Positions 9,281-18,880 of a stretch of 56,533 bases of DNA are shown one piece after another. The notes under the pieces were generated by a model. It was not told where the DNA came from. It ran no database searches and saw only the letters and a program-made list of their open reading frames with translations. The stretch comes from an uncultured Saprospiraceae bacterium (lineage in GTDB: Bacteria > Bacteroidota > Bacteroidia > Chitinophagales > Saprospiraceae): the NCBI GenBank assembly GCA_937951615.1, contig CALFBH010000015.1, positions 1-56,533 on the forward strand. Direction: 5' to 3'. The position numbers and the translations under genes are program-made. Numbering within the stretch: the stretch's first letter is position 1; the number at the start of each line of letters is the position of its first letter.

Positions 9281-11683
9281 ATGAGACATTTCACACTACT
9301 GTTCACCTTCCTCTTATCTTTATTGTTTCACCATACTATTTCTGGTCAAAGCTGCGCTTCGAATGAATCTGAAGTTATTATCGGTATTTTAACAGATAAT
9401 TATGCATACGAAACAGGCTGGAACCTTAGCGATGTCAGTGGCAATACCTATGCCGATGTTGAACCTGGAACTTATCAGGACAATGCAACTTTATTTTTAG
9501 ATACGATTTGTGTCCCACAAAACACCTGTATGGTATTTACCATTATTGATGAATTTGGTGATGGGATATGCTGTGGATATGGGACAGGAACCTATGAAGT
9601 CATCGTAGATGGTGTCGTCGTCGCTACTGGTGGCGAATTTAGCGATGCCGAAAGTGTGCCTTTCAATTGCCCGCCTGGATCTACCTGCTCCGATGGCATT
9701 ACTGTGATAGAAGGAGCTTATACCACACTGTTTGATGATACCTGGTATCAGTTTACACCTTCAAATCTTGGGATGTATAAAATTACCACCTGCGCCTTGG
9801 GCAATACTTGTGATACCAAAATCTGGATATATGATGCTTGTCCAAATGATATAGAGGAAAGCAATGCGGGAACTATATATTATGAAGACGACCCCGTCGG
9901 ATGTGGAATACAAGCTGTTCTTAATGTGCCACTGGATACCGCAATGACTTATTATATCCGTATTGGAGACGATAATGATGACTGTGCCGGTGCAAGCATC
10001 AACTGGGAATTGATCTATAATGGAGAAATAGTGGGCTGTACCGACCCCGACGCCTGTAATTATAATCCACTGGCAACGATATCGGATACAATCTGTATTT
10101 ATACTGGTGATCCGGGATGTACTGGTCCCGACTTATGGTTGTTGCAGGACGTTATTGAAAACAGTATTTATCTGGACAGCTATAATAGCACAGATAATTG
10201 TGCGATCAGTGAAGGCTGTATTCAGGGATATGGTGATCGGGATATTGTGCGTTTCACCACACATATCAAGAATATTGGAGATTTAGATTACCTCATTGGC
10301 ACACCTTCCGACAATCCCGATCAGTTTACTTATGATAATTGCCATAATCACAATCATTATGATGGCTATGCCGAGTATATATTATACGATGACTTGGGTG
10401 TCGCATTGCCCATAGGTTTTAAAAACGGTTTCTGTGTAATGGACTTGGAGTGTAGCGATGGAGGTACTGCTCAATATGGTTGTTCGTATATGGGCATCAG
10501 TGCGGGTTGTGGCGACATTTATGGCTCAGGTTTGTCTTGTCAGTGGATTGATGTGACGGATGTAGCTGATGGCACTTATACTTTTGTAGCACGAACCAAC
10601 TGGGATAATGCCCCCGATGCACTAGGACGTTATGAAACTGATTCTGCTAATAACTGGGCTCAGGTTTGCATTATGCTGGATCGTTCTTCTGGGACACTAG
10701 AAATGGAATTGGCAACTGATTGTGATCCCTTTGTAGATTGTGCAGGAGAAGTTTATGGTCCTGCTCAGCCGGATTGTAATGGAGATTGTAATGGTTCTGC
10801 ACTTATGGGTGATTTGGATGCCAATAATGTCCAGGATTTTGTAGATGCACAGAGCTATGTAACGGCTATTCTTGGCAATGATATTACGCCAGCTCCCTGC
10901 AACGACCTGAATGCCGACGAAGCTATTACAGTTTATGACGCCGCATTGATGGCGAGTTGCCTGAATTATGGTACAGGACATTTTCACCCTGATGGCGGTT
11001 CGCATGACCACTGTTCTTTTCCAACAGGTATTTCCAATCCTTTCGATACCGTAACCTTTAGTATTAACGATATAAATTATGTGGATCAATACATCGACAT
11101 TGACATCACGAATCCAACTGCTTTTGTTAATGCTTATCAATTTACAATGAGTGGTGTGGAAATTTCTTCTGTAGAAAATCTAGTCGATCCCGCTGTCTAT
11201 CCGATTAGTCCTCAAACTGCTCCTTTAGGCAATATGGTGATTGGTATTTCGTATGAAGATTCGCTTATTTTAAAATCTCTTACGCCACAGGCACTTTGCC
11301 GAGTTTATTATATGAGCCTGACTGGTGCAGAAGTTTGTATCGAATCTGTCATTGATGTAGTCAATCAGGATTACGAGCAAACGGAACACAAAATAGAAAA
11401 TGGCTGTCTTCAGTTAGTCGGTATTCAAGATACACAGTTTGAGATAAAAGCCAGCCTTACACCTAATCCACTGAGAGATGAAGCCACGCTTTCTTTTCCA
11501 AATCCGAAAAATGAAATTTTCAGTTTGAAAATTACAGATGCTACAGGGCGTGTCATTCAAAAGCATGAAGAAATACGAGGAAACTCATTTCTTATAAAAA
11601 GAGAAAATATGGAAAGTGGAATTTATTTTTACTACCTGGAAAATGAAAAAAACAAAGCCATCGGAAAAGTTATAGTTTATTAA
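9281..11683 (+). CDS. Secreted lysyl oxidase-like protein with dockerin-like and T9SS sorting domains
   Basis: 800 aa from the ATG at 9281, chosen because it opens the signal peptide (MRHFTLLFTFLLSLLFHH); an in-frame ATG 30 nt upstream adds a polar extension. Order: a cysteine-rich N-terminal module with DGICCGYGTGTYEV; a pre-peptidase-like beta module; a GCTDPDACNYNP repeat; then a lysyl oxidase domain (about 315-450). The copper ligands H355, H357 and H359 are in CHNHNHYDGY. The cofactor pair K381 (GFKNGFC) and Y414 (IYGSGLSCQW) is present. Two calcium loops of dockerin type follow (GDLDANNVQDFVD and NDLNADEAITVYD, about 510-562), and then a type A T9SS C-terminal domain ending IGKVIVY. It is probably a surface or extracellular copper amine oxidase that crosslinks proteins; the substrate is unknown. 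Confidence 0.85.
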   Translation: MRHFTLLFTFLLSLLFHHTISGQSCASNESEVIIGILTDNYAYETGWNLSDVSGNTYADVEPGTYQDNATLFLDTICVPQNTCMVFTIIDEFGDGICCGYGTGTYEVIVDGVVVATGGEFSDAESVPFNCPPGSTCSDGITVIEGAYTTLFDDTWYQFTPSNLGMYKITTCALGNTCDTKIWIYDACPNDIEESNAGTIYYEDDPVGCGIQAVLNVPLDTAMTYYIRIGDDNDDCAGASINWELIYNGEIVGCTDPDACNYNPLATISDTICIYTGDPGCTGPDLWLLQDVIENSIYLDSYNSTDNCAISEGCIQGYGDRDIVRFTTHIKNIGDLDYLIGTPSDNPDQFTYDNCHNHNHYDGYAEYILYDDLGVALPIGFKNGFCVMDLECSDGGTAQYGCSYMGISAGCGDIYGSGLSCQWIDVTDVADGTYTFVARTNWDNAPDALGRYETDSANNWAQVCIMLDRSSGTLEMELATDCDPFVDCAGEVYGPAQPDCNGDCNGSALMGDLDANNVQDFVDAQSYVTAILGNDITPAPCNDLNADEAITVYDAALMASCLNYGTGHFHPDGGSHDHCSFPTGISNPFDTVTFSINDINYVDQYIDIDITNPTAFVNAYQFTMSGVEISSVENLVDPAVYPISPQTAPLGNMVIGISYEDSLILKSLTPQALCRVYYMSLTGAEVCIESVIDVVNQDYEQTEHKIENGCLQLVGIQDTQFEIKASLTPNPLRDEATLSFPNPKNEIFSLKITDATGRVIQKHEEIRGNSFLIKRENMESGIYFYYLENEKNKAIGKVIVY

Positions 11684-11711
11684 TGATTTGATTGTTAATC
11701 ATTAACAAATG

Positions 11712-11748
11712 AAAAGACATTGCCTTTAATTAGATAGTGTCTTTTTTT
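11712..11748 (+). terminator. Intrinsic terminator
   Basis: AAAGACA pairs with TGTCTTT across a roughly 18-nt loop and runs into TTTTTTT; it sits 29 nt after the lysyl oxidase-like gene. Confidence 0.6.
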
Positions 11749-11866
11749 ATTGATTAATTTTAAATGGAATTATTTAAATCATATAATTTATTTAAAAGCG
11801 GGAATAGTTTTTGCTACAGGTATAAAGATAAATCCTTAACAAATTTTTAACTATTTTATGTAGACT

Positions 11867-12529
11867 ATGTACTTAGTAAAAACCCCTCGTTTCATACAGA
11901 ATCTTTTTCCAAACTTTGTTTGGAATATCCCTGATGGTGAGAAAGTTATTTACCTGACTTTCGATGATGGTCCGATTCCACAAGTGACCCCCTGGGTATT
12001 GAAAGAGCTGGAGAAATACGAGGCAAAAGCGACCTTTTTCTGTGTAGGTCAAAACATAGAGAAATACCCCGACATTTTTGAGCAGACTGTAGAGGAAGGG
12101 CATACTGTGGGCAGCCACACATACAACCACCTCAATGGCTGGACGATGAATGATAATATTGATTACTATCATAATGTACGTAAATGTGCTGCCCTGATGG
12201 ATTCTTCATTATTTCGCCCCCCTTATGGCAGATTAAAGCCTACTCAGGCACAGTTTCTTCAGCGACATTATAACATCATTATGTGGGATGTGCTGAGTGG
12301 CGATTTCGACCATAAAGTCACAGAAGAACAATGCCTAAAAAATGTACTCAATAATACAAGGCAAGGTTCTATCGTTGTTTTTCACGATAGTATCAAAGCG
12401 AAAGAAAACCTGACTTATGTGCTTCCTCGCGTACTGGAGCATTTTTCGGAGTTGGGTTATGTGTTTAGAAACATCACACCTGAAGTACTAGCGGCTTTAC
12501 AACCTCATGCCTATAGTGTGACCGCCTAA
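11867..12529 (+). CDS. NodB-type polysaccharide deacetylase
   Basis: 220 aa, a single NodB homology domain. Motif 1 TFDDGP (D33 base, D34 metal ligand), motif 2 HTYNH (H84, H88), motif 3 RPPYGR, then WDVLSGDFD and VVFHDS. All zinc ligands are present, so it should be an active de-N-acetylase on a GlcNAc polymer such as peptidoglycan or an exopolysaccharide. No signal peptide is visible, so a cytosolic or non-classically exported location is possible. It is transcribed alone, with terminators on both sides. Confidence 0.9.
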   Translation: MYLVKTPRFIQNLFPNFVWNIPDGEKVIYLTFDDGPIPQVTPWVLKELEKYEAKATFFCVGQNIEKYPDIFEQTVEEGHTVGSHTYNHLNGWTMNDNIDYYHNVRKCAALMDSSLFRPPYGRLKPTQAQFLQRHYNIIMWDVLSGDFDHKVTEEQCLKNVLNNTRQGSIVVFHDSIKAKENLTYVLPRVLEHFSELGYVFRNITPEVLAALQPHAYSVTA

Positions 12530-12598
12530 GAATTAAGAATAACGCGTCCCTTAACCTAAGATTTTGTGCATTATTGCATAAAGTCAAGGTAAACCAAT

Positions 12599-12631
12599 GA
12601 GAGGTAAAATGAAAATTTTATCTCTCTTTTT
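12599..12631 (+). terminator. Intrinsic terminator after the deacetylase
   Basis: GAGAGGTAAAAT pairs with ATTTTATCTCTC (one G-U) around a GAAA tetraloop, followed by TTTTTG. Confidence 0.85.
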
Positions 12632-12655
12632 GTATTTGAGCAATAATTGATAAAA

Positions 12656-14056
12656 ATGTATAAAAAGTATCTACTACTTGCGAGCATTCTGCTCATTGGT
12701 CTTCTGGTTACTGCACAGGAGAGCATGGTGAAGGTCAAAGATATTCAGCTCAAAGGCTTGAAAAAGTGTAAGGAAGGCATTGTGTTGCGTGAATTGGATT
12801 TTTCAATTGGTGACAGTATTTCTATGCAAGATATTAATGAGCGTTTTGCACGAAACGAACAATACCTACTCAACTCCAGGCTTTTCCTTAGTGCCAAATT
12901 AAATATTGGAGAATGGGCAAATGGACAGGCAGTTATCACTATTGATCTGAAAGAGAACTGGTATATCTATGCTTTCCCTTATGTAGAATATGCCGACAGG
13001 AATTTTAATATCTGGTGGGTAGAATATGGTGCTGCTCTCAATAGGCTGAATATTGGTGGAAGACTTTACCATGAAAATTTGACGGGCAATGCTGATAAAT
13101 TAAACTTTGTTGCTCAATTTGGCTACGCACAATTATATGCCATAAAATATCAGTTTCCATATATCAATAAACAAAAAACCTGGGGCATGGAGGTGAGCGG
13201 CTTACACAAACGTCAGCGCGAGACTGGCTACGATAGTGTGCGAGATACCCTCAGATTTTTCAGAGATGATGACGATTATACCCACAATTATACACAAATA
13301 AGCGCAGCGGCTATTTATCGTCCTGGCTTGTTTTCAAAACAAATATTTCAACTGGAATATACCCGAAATGAAATAGCAGATACAATTGCAGCGCTCAATC
13401 CCGATTTTTTATTATCAGGCAAAACACAGCAAAATTACTTATCGCTCAGTTATGAATATCAATTGGACCGACGCGACATCAGAGCCTATCCGCTGAATGG
13501 CTGGTTACTGGAAGGCTGGGTACAAAAAGACGGGCTGGGCATTTTTAATGAAGTCAATAATCTCTTTGCAGATGTTAGTTATTCCTATTATACGCCATTG
13601 AATAAGAAATTCAGTCTGGAAAATATTATCAGAGGAAGAAAGGTTTTTTTTACTGACAAATTGCCTTACTATGAATTGAGGCGGGCAATTGGTTATCAAG
13701 AAAATTATCTGCGAGGTTATGAATATTATGTAATAGACGGGCAGGATTTCATGTATTCGAAAAACAGTTTGCGCTACTCGATTATAGATAGGGCGTTCAA
13801 TTGGGGGAAAGCCATGCCACTCAAAGCTATGCGCATCATGCCCTTGAAAATCTATGGCAAGCTACATACGGATGTAGCTTATGTGCAGGATCGTTTTGAG
13901 AACAGTAGCTCTGAGCTGGCCAATGACTGGCTGGTTGGCTGGGGAGTGGGTCTAGATTTTGTGGTGTATCACAACTTTGTTGTGCAATTCGAATACAGCT
14001 TCAATCACTTGTTGGAAAAAGGCTTATATTTACATTTCAATTTTGGATTTGAGTAA
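12656..14056 (+). CDS. Omp85-family (BamA/TamA-like) outer-membrane protein with one POTRA domain
   Basis: 466 aa from the ATG at 12656, which opens a signal peptide ending near TAQES. Residues about 22-100 look like one POTRA domain (KVKDIQLKGLKKCKEGIVLREL, then ITIDLKENWYI). The rest is rich in alternating aromatic beta-strands ending in the typical terminal strand LYLHFNFGFE. Full BamA has five POTRA domains, so this is a short relative, probably moving a protein or lipid across the outer membrane. The partner is not evident from neighbours. It overlaps the start of a micro-repeat hairpin at its stop codon. Confidence 0.75.
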   Translation: MYKKYLLLASILLIGLLVTAQESMVKVKDIQLKGLKKCKEGIVLRELDFSIGDSISMQDINERFARNEQYLLNSRLFLSAKLNIGEWANGQAVITIDLKENWYIYAFPYVEYADRNFNIWWVEYGAALNRLNIGGRLYHENLTGNADKLNFVAQFGYAQLYAIKYQFPYINKQKTWGMEVSGLHKRQRETGYDSVRDTLRFFRDDDDYTHNYTQISAAAIYRPGLFSKQIFQLEYTRNEIADTIAALNPDFLLSGKTQQNYLSLSYEYQLDRRDIRAYPLNGWLLEGWVQKDGLGIFNEVNNLFADVSYSYYTPLNKKFSLENIIRGRKVFFTDKLPYYELRRAIGYQENYLRGYEYYVIDGQDFMYSKNSLRYSIIDRAFNWGKAMPLKAMRIMPLKIYGKLHTDVAYVQDRFENSSSELANDWLVGWGVGLDFVVYHNFVVQFEYSFNHLLEKGLYLHFNFGFE

Positions 14057-14131
14057 TTTGAGTTAATTAAGTTATTAAGTAGCTACTCAATAACTCAGTT
14101 ACTCAACAACTCAGTTACTCAATCAACTCAA
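14051..14131. repeat. Intergenic micro-repeat hairpin element (coreless), abutting nadK
   Basis: The left arm has GAGTTAATTAAGTTATT-type units, the centre is the palindrome AGTAGCTACT (14078-14087), and the right arm has AACTCAGTTACTCAA-type units. The right arm is longer and ends 3 nt before the nadK ATG. The element also covers the stop codon of the upstream barrel gene. A ribosome binding site is hard to see; translation of nadK would start directly out of the repeat. Confidence 0.75.
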
Positions 14132-14134
14132 TAC

Positions 14135-15016
14135 ATGCACGTTGCCATATACAGTCGGGTCTTAAAAGAAAAGGATATTCCCTATGTACAGGAAGTATTC
14201 GACAATATGCACAAGATGGGTATGCAGCCTTATGTGCATGGAGCTTATTTCGCGCAGATAAAAGACCACATTCATTTTCCTTCTCCGACGGATGTTTTTG
14301 AAGATTATGAGGATTTGTTGCGGCAGGAAATCGACAGTATGATTACGCTGGGTGGAGATGGGACGATACTGGATGCTGTAACGCTTGTTCGGGATTCAAA
14401 TATTCCGATGATGGGCATCAATCTGGGGCGACTGGGTTTTTTGGCAAATATTGGGAAAAATCAGATTGCGCAGGCGATTGAGTCATTGGTTACAAATGCC
14501 TATATTATTGATCGTAGGACATTGCTTCATCTTGAATCTAATTTCCCGCTATTTGGTGCAGCTCCTTATGCCTTGAATGACTTTACAATATTGAAACGCG
14601 ACACTTCATCCATGATTGTCGTGAGTGCTTATATCAATGGTGAATTTTTGAATTCTTACTGGGCAGATGGTTTGATTGTGGCTACGCCGACGGGTTCCAC
14701 TGGTTACTCATTGAGCTGCGGCGGGCCTATTGTATTTCCCAATTCAGGCAATTTTGTCATCACCCCAGTTGCCCCGCACAACCTGAATGTCCGTCCTATT
14801 GTAATTCCTGACGATTCTGTGGTTTCTTTTGAAATAGAGGGACGTACAGATAGTTTCTTATGTACACTGGATTCTCGCTTCGAAGCGATCACACCGAAAC
14901 ATCAAATCGCTATTCGTAAAGAAGATTTCACGATAAACCTTATCCGCTTACACGACCGGAATTTCATGTCCACTATACGGGATAAATTGTCTTGGGGACT
15001 GGATCGGAGAAACTGA
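14135..15016 (+). CDS. nadK: NAD kinase
   Basis: 293 aa. It carries the GGDGT motif (73-77), GINLGRLGFLANI, the diacylglycerol-kinase-fold NDFTILKRD motif and TPTGSTGYSLSCGGPIV. It phosphorylates NAD to NADP with ATP in the cytosol. It converges with the exopolysaccharide block, whose last gene ends only 19 nt away, leaving no room for a separate terminator. Confidence 0.97.
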   Translation: MHVAIYSRVLKEKDIPYVQEVFDNMHKMGMQPYVHGAYFAQIKDHIHFPSPTDVFEDYEDLLRQEIDSMITLGGDGTILDAVTLVRDSNIPMMGINLGRLGFLANIGKNQIAQAIESLVTNAYIIDRRTLLHLESNFPLFGAAPYALNDFTILKRDTSSMIVVSAYINGEFLNSYWADGLIVATPTGSTGYSLSCGGPIVFPNSGNFVITPVAPHNLNVRPIVIPDDSVVSFEIEGRTDSFLCTLDSRFEAITPKHQIAIRKEDFTINLIRLHDRNFMSTIRDKLSWGLDRRN

Positions 15017-15035
15017 GACCGATACAAGCTTGAGA

Positions 15036-16151
15036 TTAGGCTGATGCACGACTCCCTTTCCTTATTCCTTCCAGTCGTTCCCGCTCTTGTTCATTCCTGA
15101 TAATGTCTCTGATGAATTTGTAACCTGCAAGCAGTAGAGCAGTTAGGAATATTCCCCCAATAAGCCAAAAAATAGCCGCTATGACCGGCGAGTCGTTTAT
15201 AGCGTTCAACGGATACACAGGCCGGTCTACAGGTACAAGATAAGGTCTATTGGTTTTTAATGAAAATCGCATCATTTCAATACCTTTCACTATTTCCATA
15301 TACATATTACCTAAGATTTCCATATCTCTTCGAAGACGTACTTCTTCTATTAAAGCACTTGCAGAAACAAGGTTTTTATGCGTATCCTGAAACTTTCCAT
15401 AACGTGTCTCTGCTGCTCGAAGTTCGGCAGCAACAGAATCTGCTCTTACTTCAAGGAGTTGATAATCCTTTAGTCCTTTTTCTCTTAGTTTATAAGTATA
15501 AAAGTGGCTCAATTCATCATAAAGAACATTAAGAAATTCAACAGCAAAAGTTTCAGAAGTTCCACTAAAACTGGTTTCTATAATACCTGAACTCCGAAGA
15601 TCCATTGCCATGTGGTAATTGGCTACTCTCTTGGACAGTACATTGAGAGCAACATTTTCAAGGCGATTAAAACTATCTATATTATCATGGGTGAACCAAA
15701 AATCTATCAGTCTTTCAGATTCTTTTTCTTCCCAGGCCTCATGCATTTTATACTCTCGTAGATAATGATTGGCGTAATAATCTTCTTTTCCTCTTATGAT
15801 GCCTCTTTTGAATAATGCTGTACCGATAATCTTTCGAGTTTGCATAAACTCCATAATTCGGTCATAATCAACATTATCCATATTCCCAAGACCAAATTGC
15901 CCCATCAGGCTTGAGATACCTGACACAGAGCCTCCACCTGCTTCTTCGTAAAGGGTAAAAGTGAGTTTAGCCCCATATAACGTAGAGGTTGTATAGACTT
16001 TATAGTACCGATAGCTTCCCAATAGTAAGCCTACCAATAGCAGCAACCACCACTTTTTCAGAACAAAAACAAGATAGTCTCTAATCAGACGGTAAATTTG
16101 ACCAAGTGTGATAACCTCCTGATCGTCAAAATATTTATTCTCTTTCTCCAT
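15036..16151 (-). CDS. Wzz-type polysaccharide chain-length/co-polymerase protein
   Basis: 371 aa with the classical Wzz layout: an N-terminal transmembrane helix (about 33-50, WWLLLLVGLLLGSYRYY), a long periplasmic part with coiled coil (about 230-300), the proline-containing RPVYPLNAINDSP, and a second transmembrane helix (about 322-345). There is no C-terminal tyrosine kinase domain. It works in the inner membrane with the SLBB exporter encoded 11 nt upstream to set polymer length or gate export. Confidence 0.85.
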   Translation of the reverse strand: MEKENKYFDDQEVITLGQIYRLIRDYLVFVLKKWWLLLLVGLLLGSYRYYKVYTTSTLYGAKLTFTLYEEAGGGSVSGISSLMGQFGLGNMDNVDYDRIMEFMQTRKIIGTALFKRGIIRGKEDYYANHYLREYKMHEAWEEKESERLIDFWFTHDNIDSFNRLENVALNVLSKRVANYHMAMDLRSSGIIETSFSGTSETFAVEFLNVLYDELSHFYTYKLREKGLKDYQLLEVRADSVAAELRAAETRYGKFQDTHKNLVSASALIEEVRLRRDMEILGNMYMEIVKGIEMMRFSLKTNRPYLVPVDRPVYPLNAINDSPVIAAIFWLIGGIFLTALLLAGYKFIRDIIRNEQERERLEGIRKGSRASA

Positions 16152-16162
16152 AGTAAATTTCC

Positions 16163-18862
16163 TTACTGAGTCGTACCAAAAGTTCTATCCACTAAAATAA
16201 TCAGGGTCAGGATAGCCGAAACCTGCGACATGGTGGTTGCAAAAATTTCTCCCCAGTCGTTTTCTTTTTTCTCTCGTTCTTCTTTTTCTTTGACTGCTTT
16301 TTCACCTACTCTCACAATTGCTCCTTTATCCACTTTTGGATATATTTTAATCAGTCCTATATTTTTTGTTTTCTGGACATATCCATTAGAATTTTCAACA
16401 GAGATAAATCTTCTGCGTCCTTTCTTTTCTTTTCTGTCCACTCCTGCACCATATTTATTGACGTAAAACTTAGCCCGGCGTCCCTTGTGGTAGGGAGCAT
16501 TGACTTTCTTTATTTCATCTATTCCCGGATAACGCACTGCACCAGCTATAGATACCAAGTCTTTTATCTTTGGAATGGTGACAATATCTCCGGCTTTTAA
16601 GACATAATTAAATTTGGAATCTGGATTTTTCAATACTTTTTCCAAGTCTAAAATAACTTGCCCAAGATCACTATCGCTTCGATACAATGTAGATCCTTTC
16701 GGAAAAGCTGCATCCGTTACACCACCTGCTCGTTGAATAACGCTCATGAGGGTTTCTTGCTTGTCAGTCAATGTATAAATACCAGGATAAGAAACTTCAC
16801 CCTTGAGTTCTACATTTTGTTGAAGTTCAAATTCGGGAGCTTCTCTGACGAAAACCTGGTCGTAGGGAGCAATTTTAAATCCCCCCTCTCCTTCTAATAT
16901 TAATTCTCGGTCTACTGCTACTGTTGCGATAACGATTTTGGTTTGCTTTTCGTCACCCATTTTTATTCTGGATATTTCTACCCGGCCTTCAGCGGCTTGT
17001 TTTTTGAGTCCTCCTGCCAGATATATAATATCCGAAAGGTTCATGTTAGGACTATAACTAAACGTTCCAGGATCTTGAACTGCACCAAATACATTAATCT
17101 GTAAATCTTTATCCTCAAAGCGCTCTTTAGGATACACCACCAGTGTATCATCTGGCAATAGAAGCTTATTATTTTCCGATTCAGGATTGCCTACGACTTC
17201 ATTCAAATCAACCCGAATGAGTTTTCTTCTATCATTTCCGTCTGATCGTTTGATATAAGCATAACGAGCAGCATCCGTTTTGACGCCACCAGAGAAAAAT
17301 ATCGCATCATCTACTTTCAAATCATTATCATGCTCAAACTGCCCAGGGCTTCTTACATGTCCTAAGACAGTATAATTGAATCGGTCTTCAAATTTTGATT
17401 TCTCGAAAATTCTGATGTTATCCATAGACTTTAGCTCAATATTCCCCGGTGCCTGTGGGTTATCTAAAATTTCTTCCAAATTTATCCTGATATATTTTCG
17501 CGTCAAATCATCTTCTCTTCTGATAATATACACCTGATCCAATCGGGAATTTTCAATAAGTCCCGCTTTTTTCACCGCTTCCAATACCCGCATTTTACCA
17601 TCCAACTGATAGTTTCCAGGAATTTCAACTTCACCAGATACCTCTACGAAGTTTTTATACGTCGATTTGACTTTATATACATTCACGGTATCTCCAAGCA
17701 TCAGCGGGTAATCTCTGCCCGAAGCAAGTACCTCACGAAAATCAATATCAAGTAATTTGCGCTCATCCTCATCATAACGTTCAATCTGAATATTTCCCTT
17801 GTACGCTTCTGCATTGAGTCCGCCTGCATGGTCGATAAGACTGACTAATCCTTCATTATTCGACAATTCGTAATTGAATGGGCGTCTGACAGCCCCTTTG
17901 ATGGCTACAATTTTTTCAGCCGTAGGCACATGGATGATATCATTATCCTCCAGATAAAAATCTGTTGCAATAGAAGGGTTTTCAAGATATTTATACACAT
18001 CAATAGTTTTATCCGGCTGCCCTGAACGTCTCACGGTAATGTTCCGTACAGTCCCATTTTCATTGGGTCCGCCTGCTGCTGCAAGTGCATTAAATGCTGA
18101 ATTGAGTGCAGACATATTATAACTGCCTGGCTGGAATACTTCACCATAAATACCCACTGTAATCAACCGAAAATGCGATAGCGTAACCGCCATTTGAGCA
18201 TCTTTGAGGTTGATATGCTTGGAGTAGGTACTCTTAATCAACTCTTTTGCCTGCTTATAGGTAAAGCCCCGTAGATAGATGCGTTCCATTCTTGGAGGCT
18301 TAATAAAACCTTCTTCATTGATGCTAAATTCACCCGTATAGTCACTAGCTCCCCATATTGCAATATTAAAACGATCGCCTGTACCTAAGATATAAGAATC
18401 GGGAGCTTGAAAGTCTTCTAGTTGGTTGAGCAGATTCAGGCTTTTGTTCCGAAATACTTTTTTACCATACACGTCTTCATCTTCTGCCTGCACTAGAATC
18501 AACTCCTCTTCGTCTTTGATTTTACCTGGTTCTTCAACAGCAGCAGCTTCGGCTTCTTCTCTGATTTCTTCGAGTTGTTTTTCTGCGGCTTCCATACCCT
18601 GACTGGCCTGTTCTTCTTTAACAGCTTCAGCAGCCGGATCAATAAACTCTGTACCGCCCATCTGTTGCTGACGTTCGTCCAGTATTTCCATCACTTCACC
18701 ACTTGATACATCGCCATTGTTTACACTTTCCAGCACTTCATTTTCATCAAGCCCCATTTCTCGAACTCTTTCTCTAAATTCATCTTCCGAAACGGGTACT
18801 TGTGCCAAAATAGCCGTACTACCAATAGTGAAGATGAAGAATAAAAGGAATATCCTTTTCAT
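16163..18862 (-). CDS. SLBB-rich polysaccharide export protein (Wza-like)
   Basis: 899 aa, far longer than Wza (about 380). Signal peptide MKRIFLLFFIFTIGSTAILAQ. An acidic low-complexity helix follows (about 60-125), then the polysaccharide export domain (YILGTGDRFNIAIWG). Then come seven SLBB-like units, each with a G-x-V-x-x-P pattern (GEVFQPGSY, GAVRRPFNY, GEVEIPGNY, GHVRSPGQF, GAVQDPGTF, GEVSYPGIY, GAVRYPG). A C-terminal hydrophobic helix ends in VDRTFGTTQ. It should form the periplasm-spanning and outer-membrane conduit for the polymer; the string of SLBB units suggests a long periplasmic tube. It pairs with the Wzz gene downstream. Confidence 0.88.
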   Translation of the reverse strand: MKRIFLLFFIFTIGSTAILAQVPVSEDEFRERVREMGLDENEVLESVNNGDVSSGEVMEILDERQQQMGGTEFIDPAAEAVKEEQASQGMEAAEKQLEEIREEAEAAAVEEPGKIKDEEELILVQAEDEDVYGKKVFRNKSLNLLNQLEDFQAPDSYILGTGDRFNIAIWGASDYTGEFSINEEGFIKPPRMERIYLRGFTYKQAKELIKSTYSKHINLKDAQMAVTLSHFRLITVGIYGEVFQPGSYNMSALNSAFNALAAAGGPNENGTVRNITVRRSGQPDKTIDVYKYLENPSIATDFYLEDNDIIHVPTAEKIVAIKGAVRRPFNYELSNNEGLVSLIDHAGGLNAEAYKGNIQIERYDEDERKLLDIDFREVLASGRDYPLMLGDTVNVYKVKSTYKNFVEVSGEVEIPGNYQLDGKMRVLEAVKKAGLIENSRLDQVYIIRREDDLTRKYIRINLEEILDNPQAPGNIELKSMDNIRIFEKSKFEDRFNYTVLGHVRSPGQFEHDNDLKVDDAIFFSGGVKTDAARYAYIKRSDGNDRRKLIRVDLNEVVGNPESENNKLLLPDDTLVVYPKERFEDKDLQINVFGAVQDPGTFSYSPNMNLSDIIYLAGGLKKQAAEGRVEISRIKMGDEKQTKIVIATVAVDRELILEGEGGFKIAPYDQVFVREAPEFELQQNVELKGEVSYPGIYTLTDKQETLMSVIQRAGGVTDAAFPKGSTLYRSDSDLGQVILDLEKVLKNPDSKFNYVLKAGDIVTIPKIKDLVSIAGAVRYPGIDEIKKVNAPYHKGRRAKFYVNKYGAGVDRKEKKGRRRFISVENSNGYVQKTKNIGLIKIYPKVDKGAIVRVGEKAVKEKEEREKKENDWGEIFATTMSQVSAILTLIILVDRTFGTTQ

Positions 18863-18880
18863 AATAGTTTTTGTTTCTGT

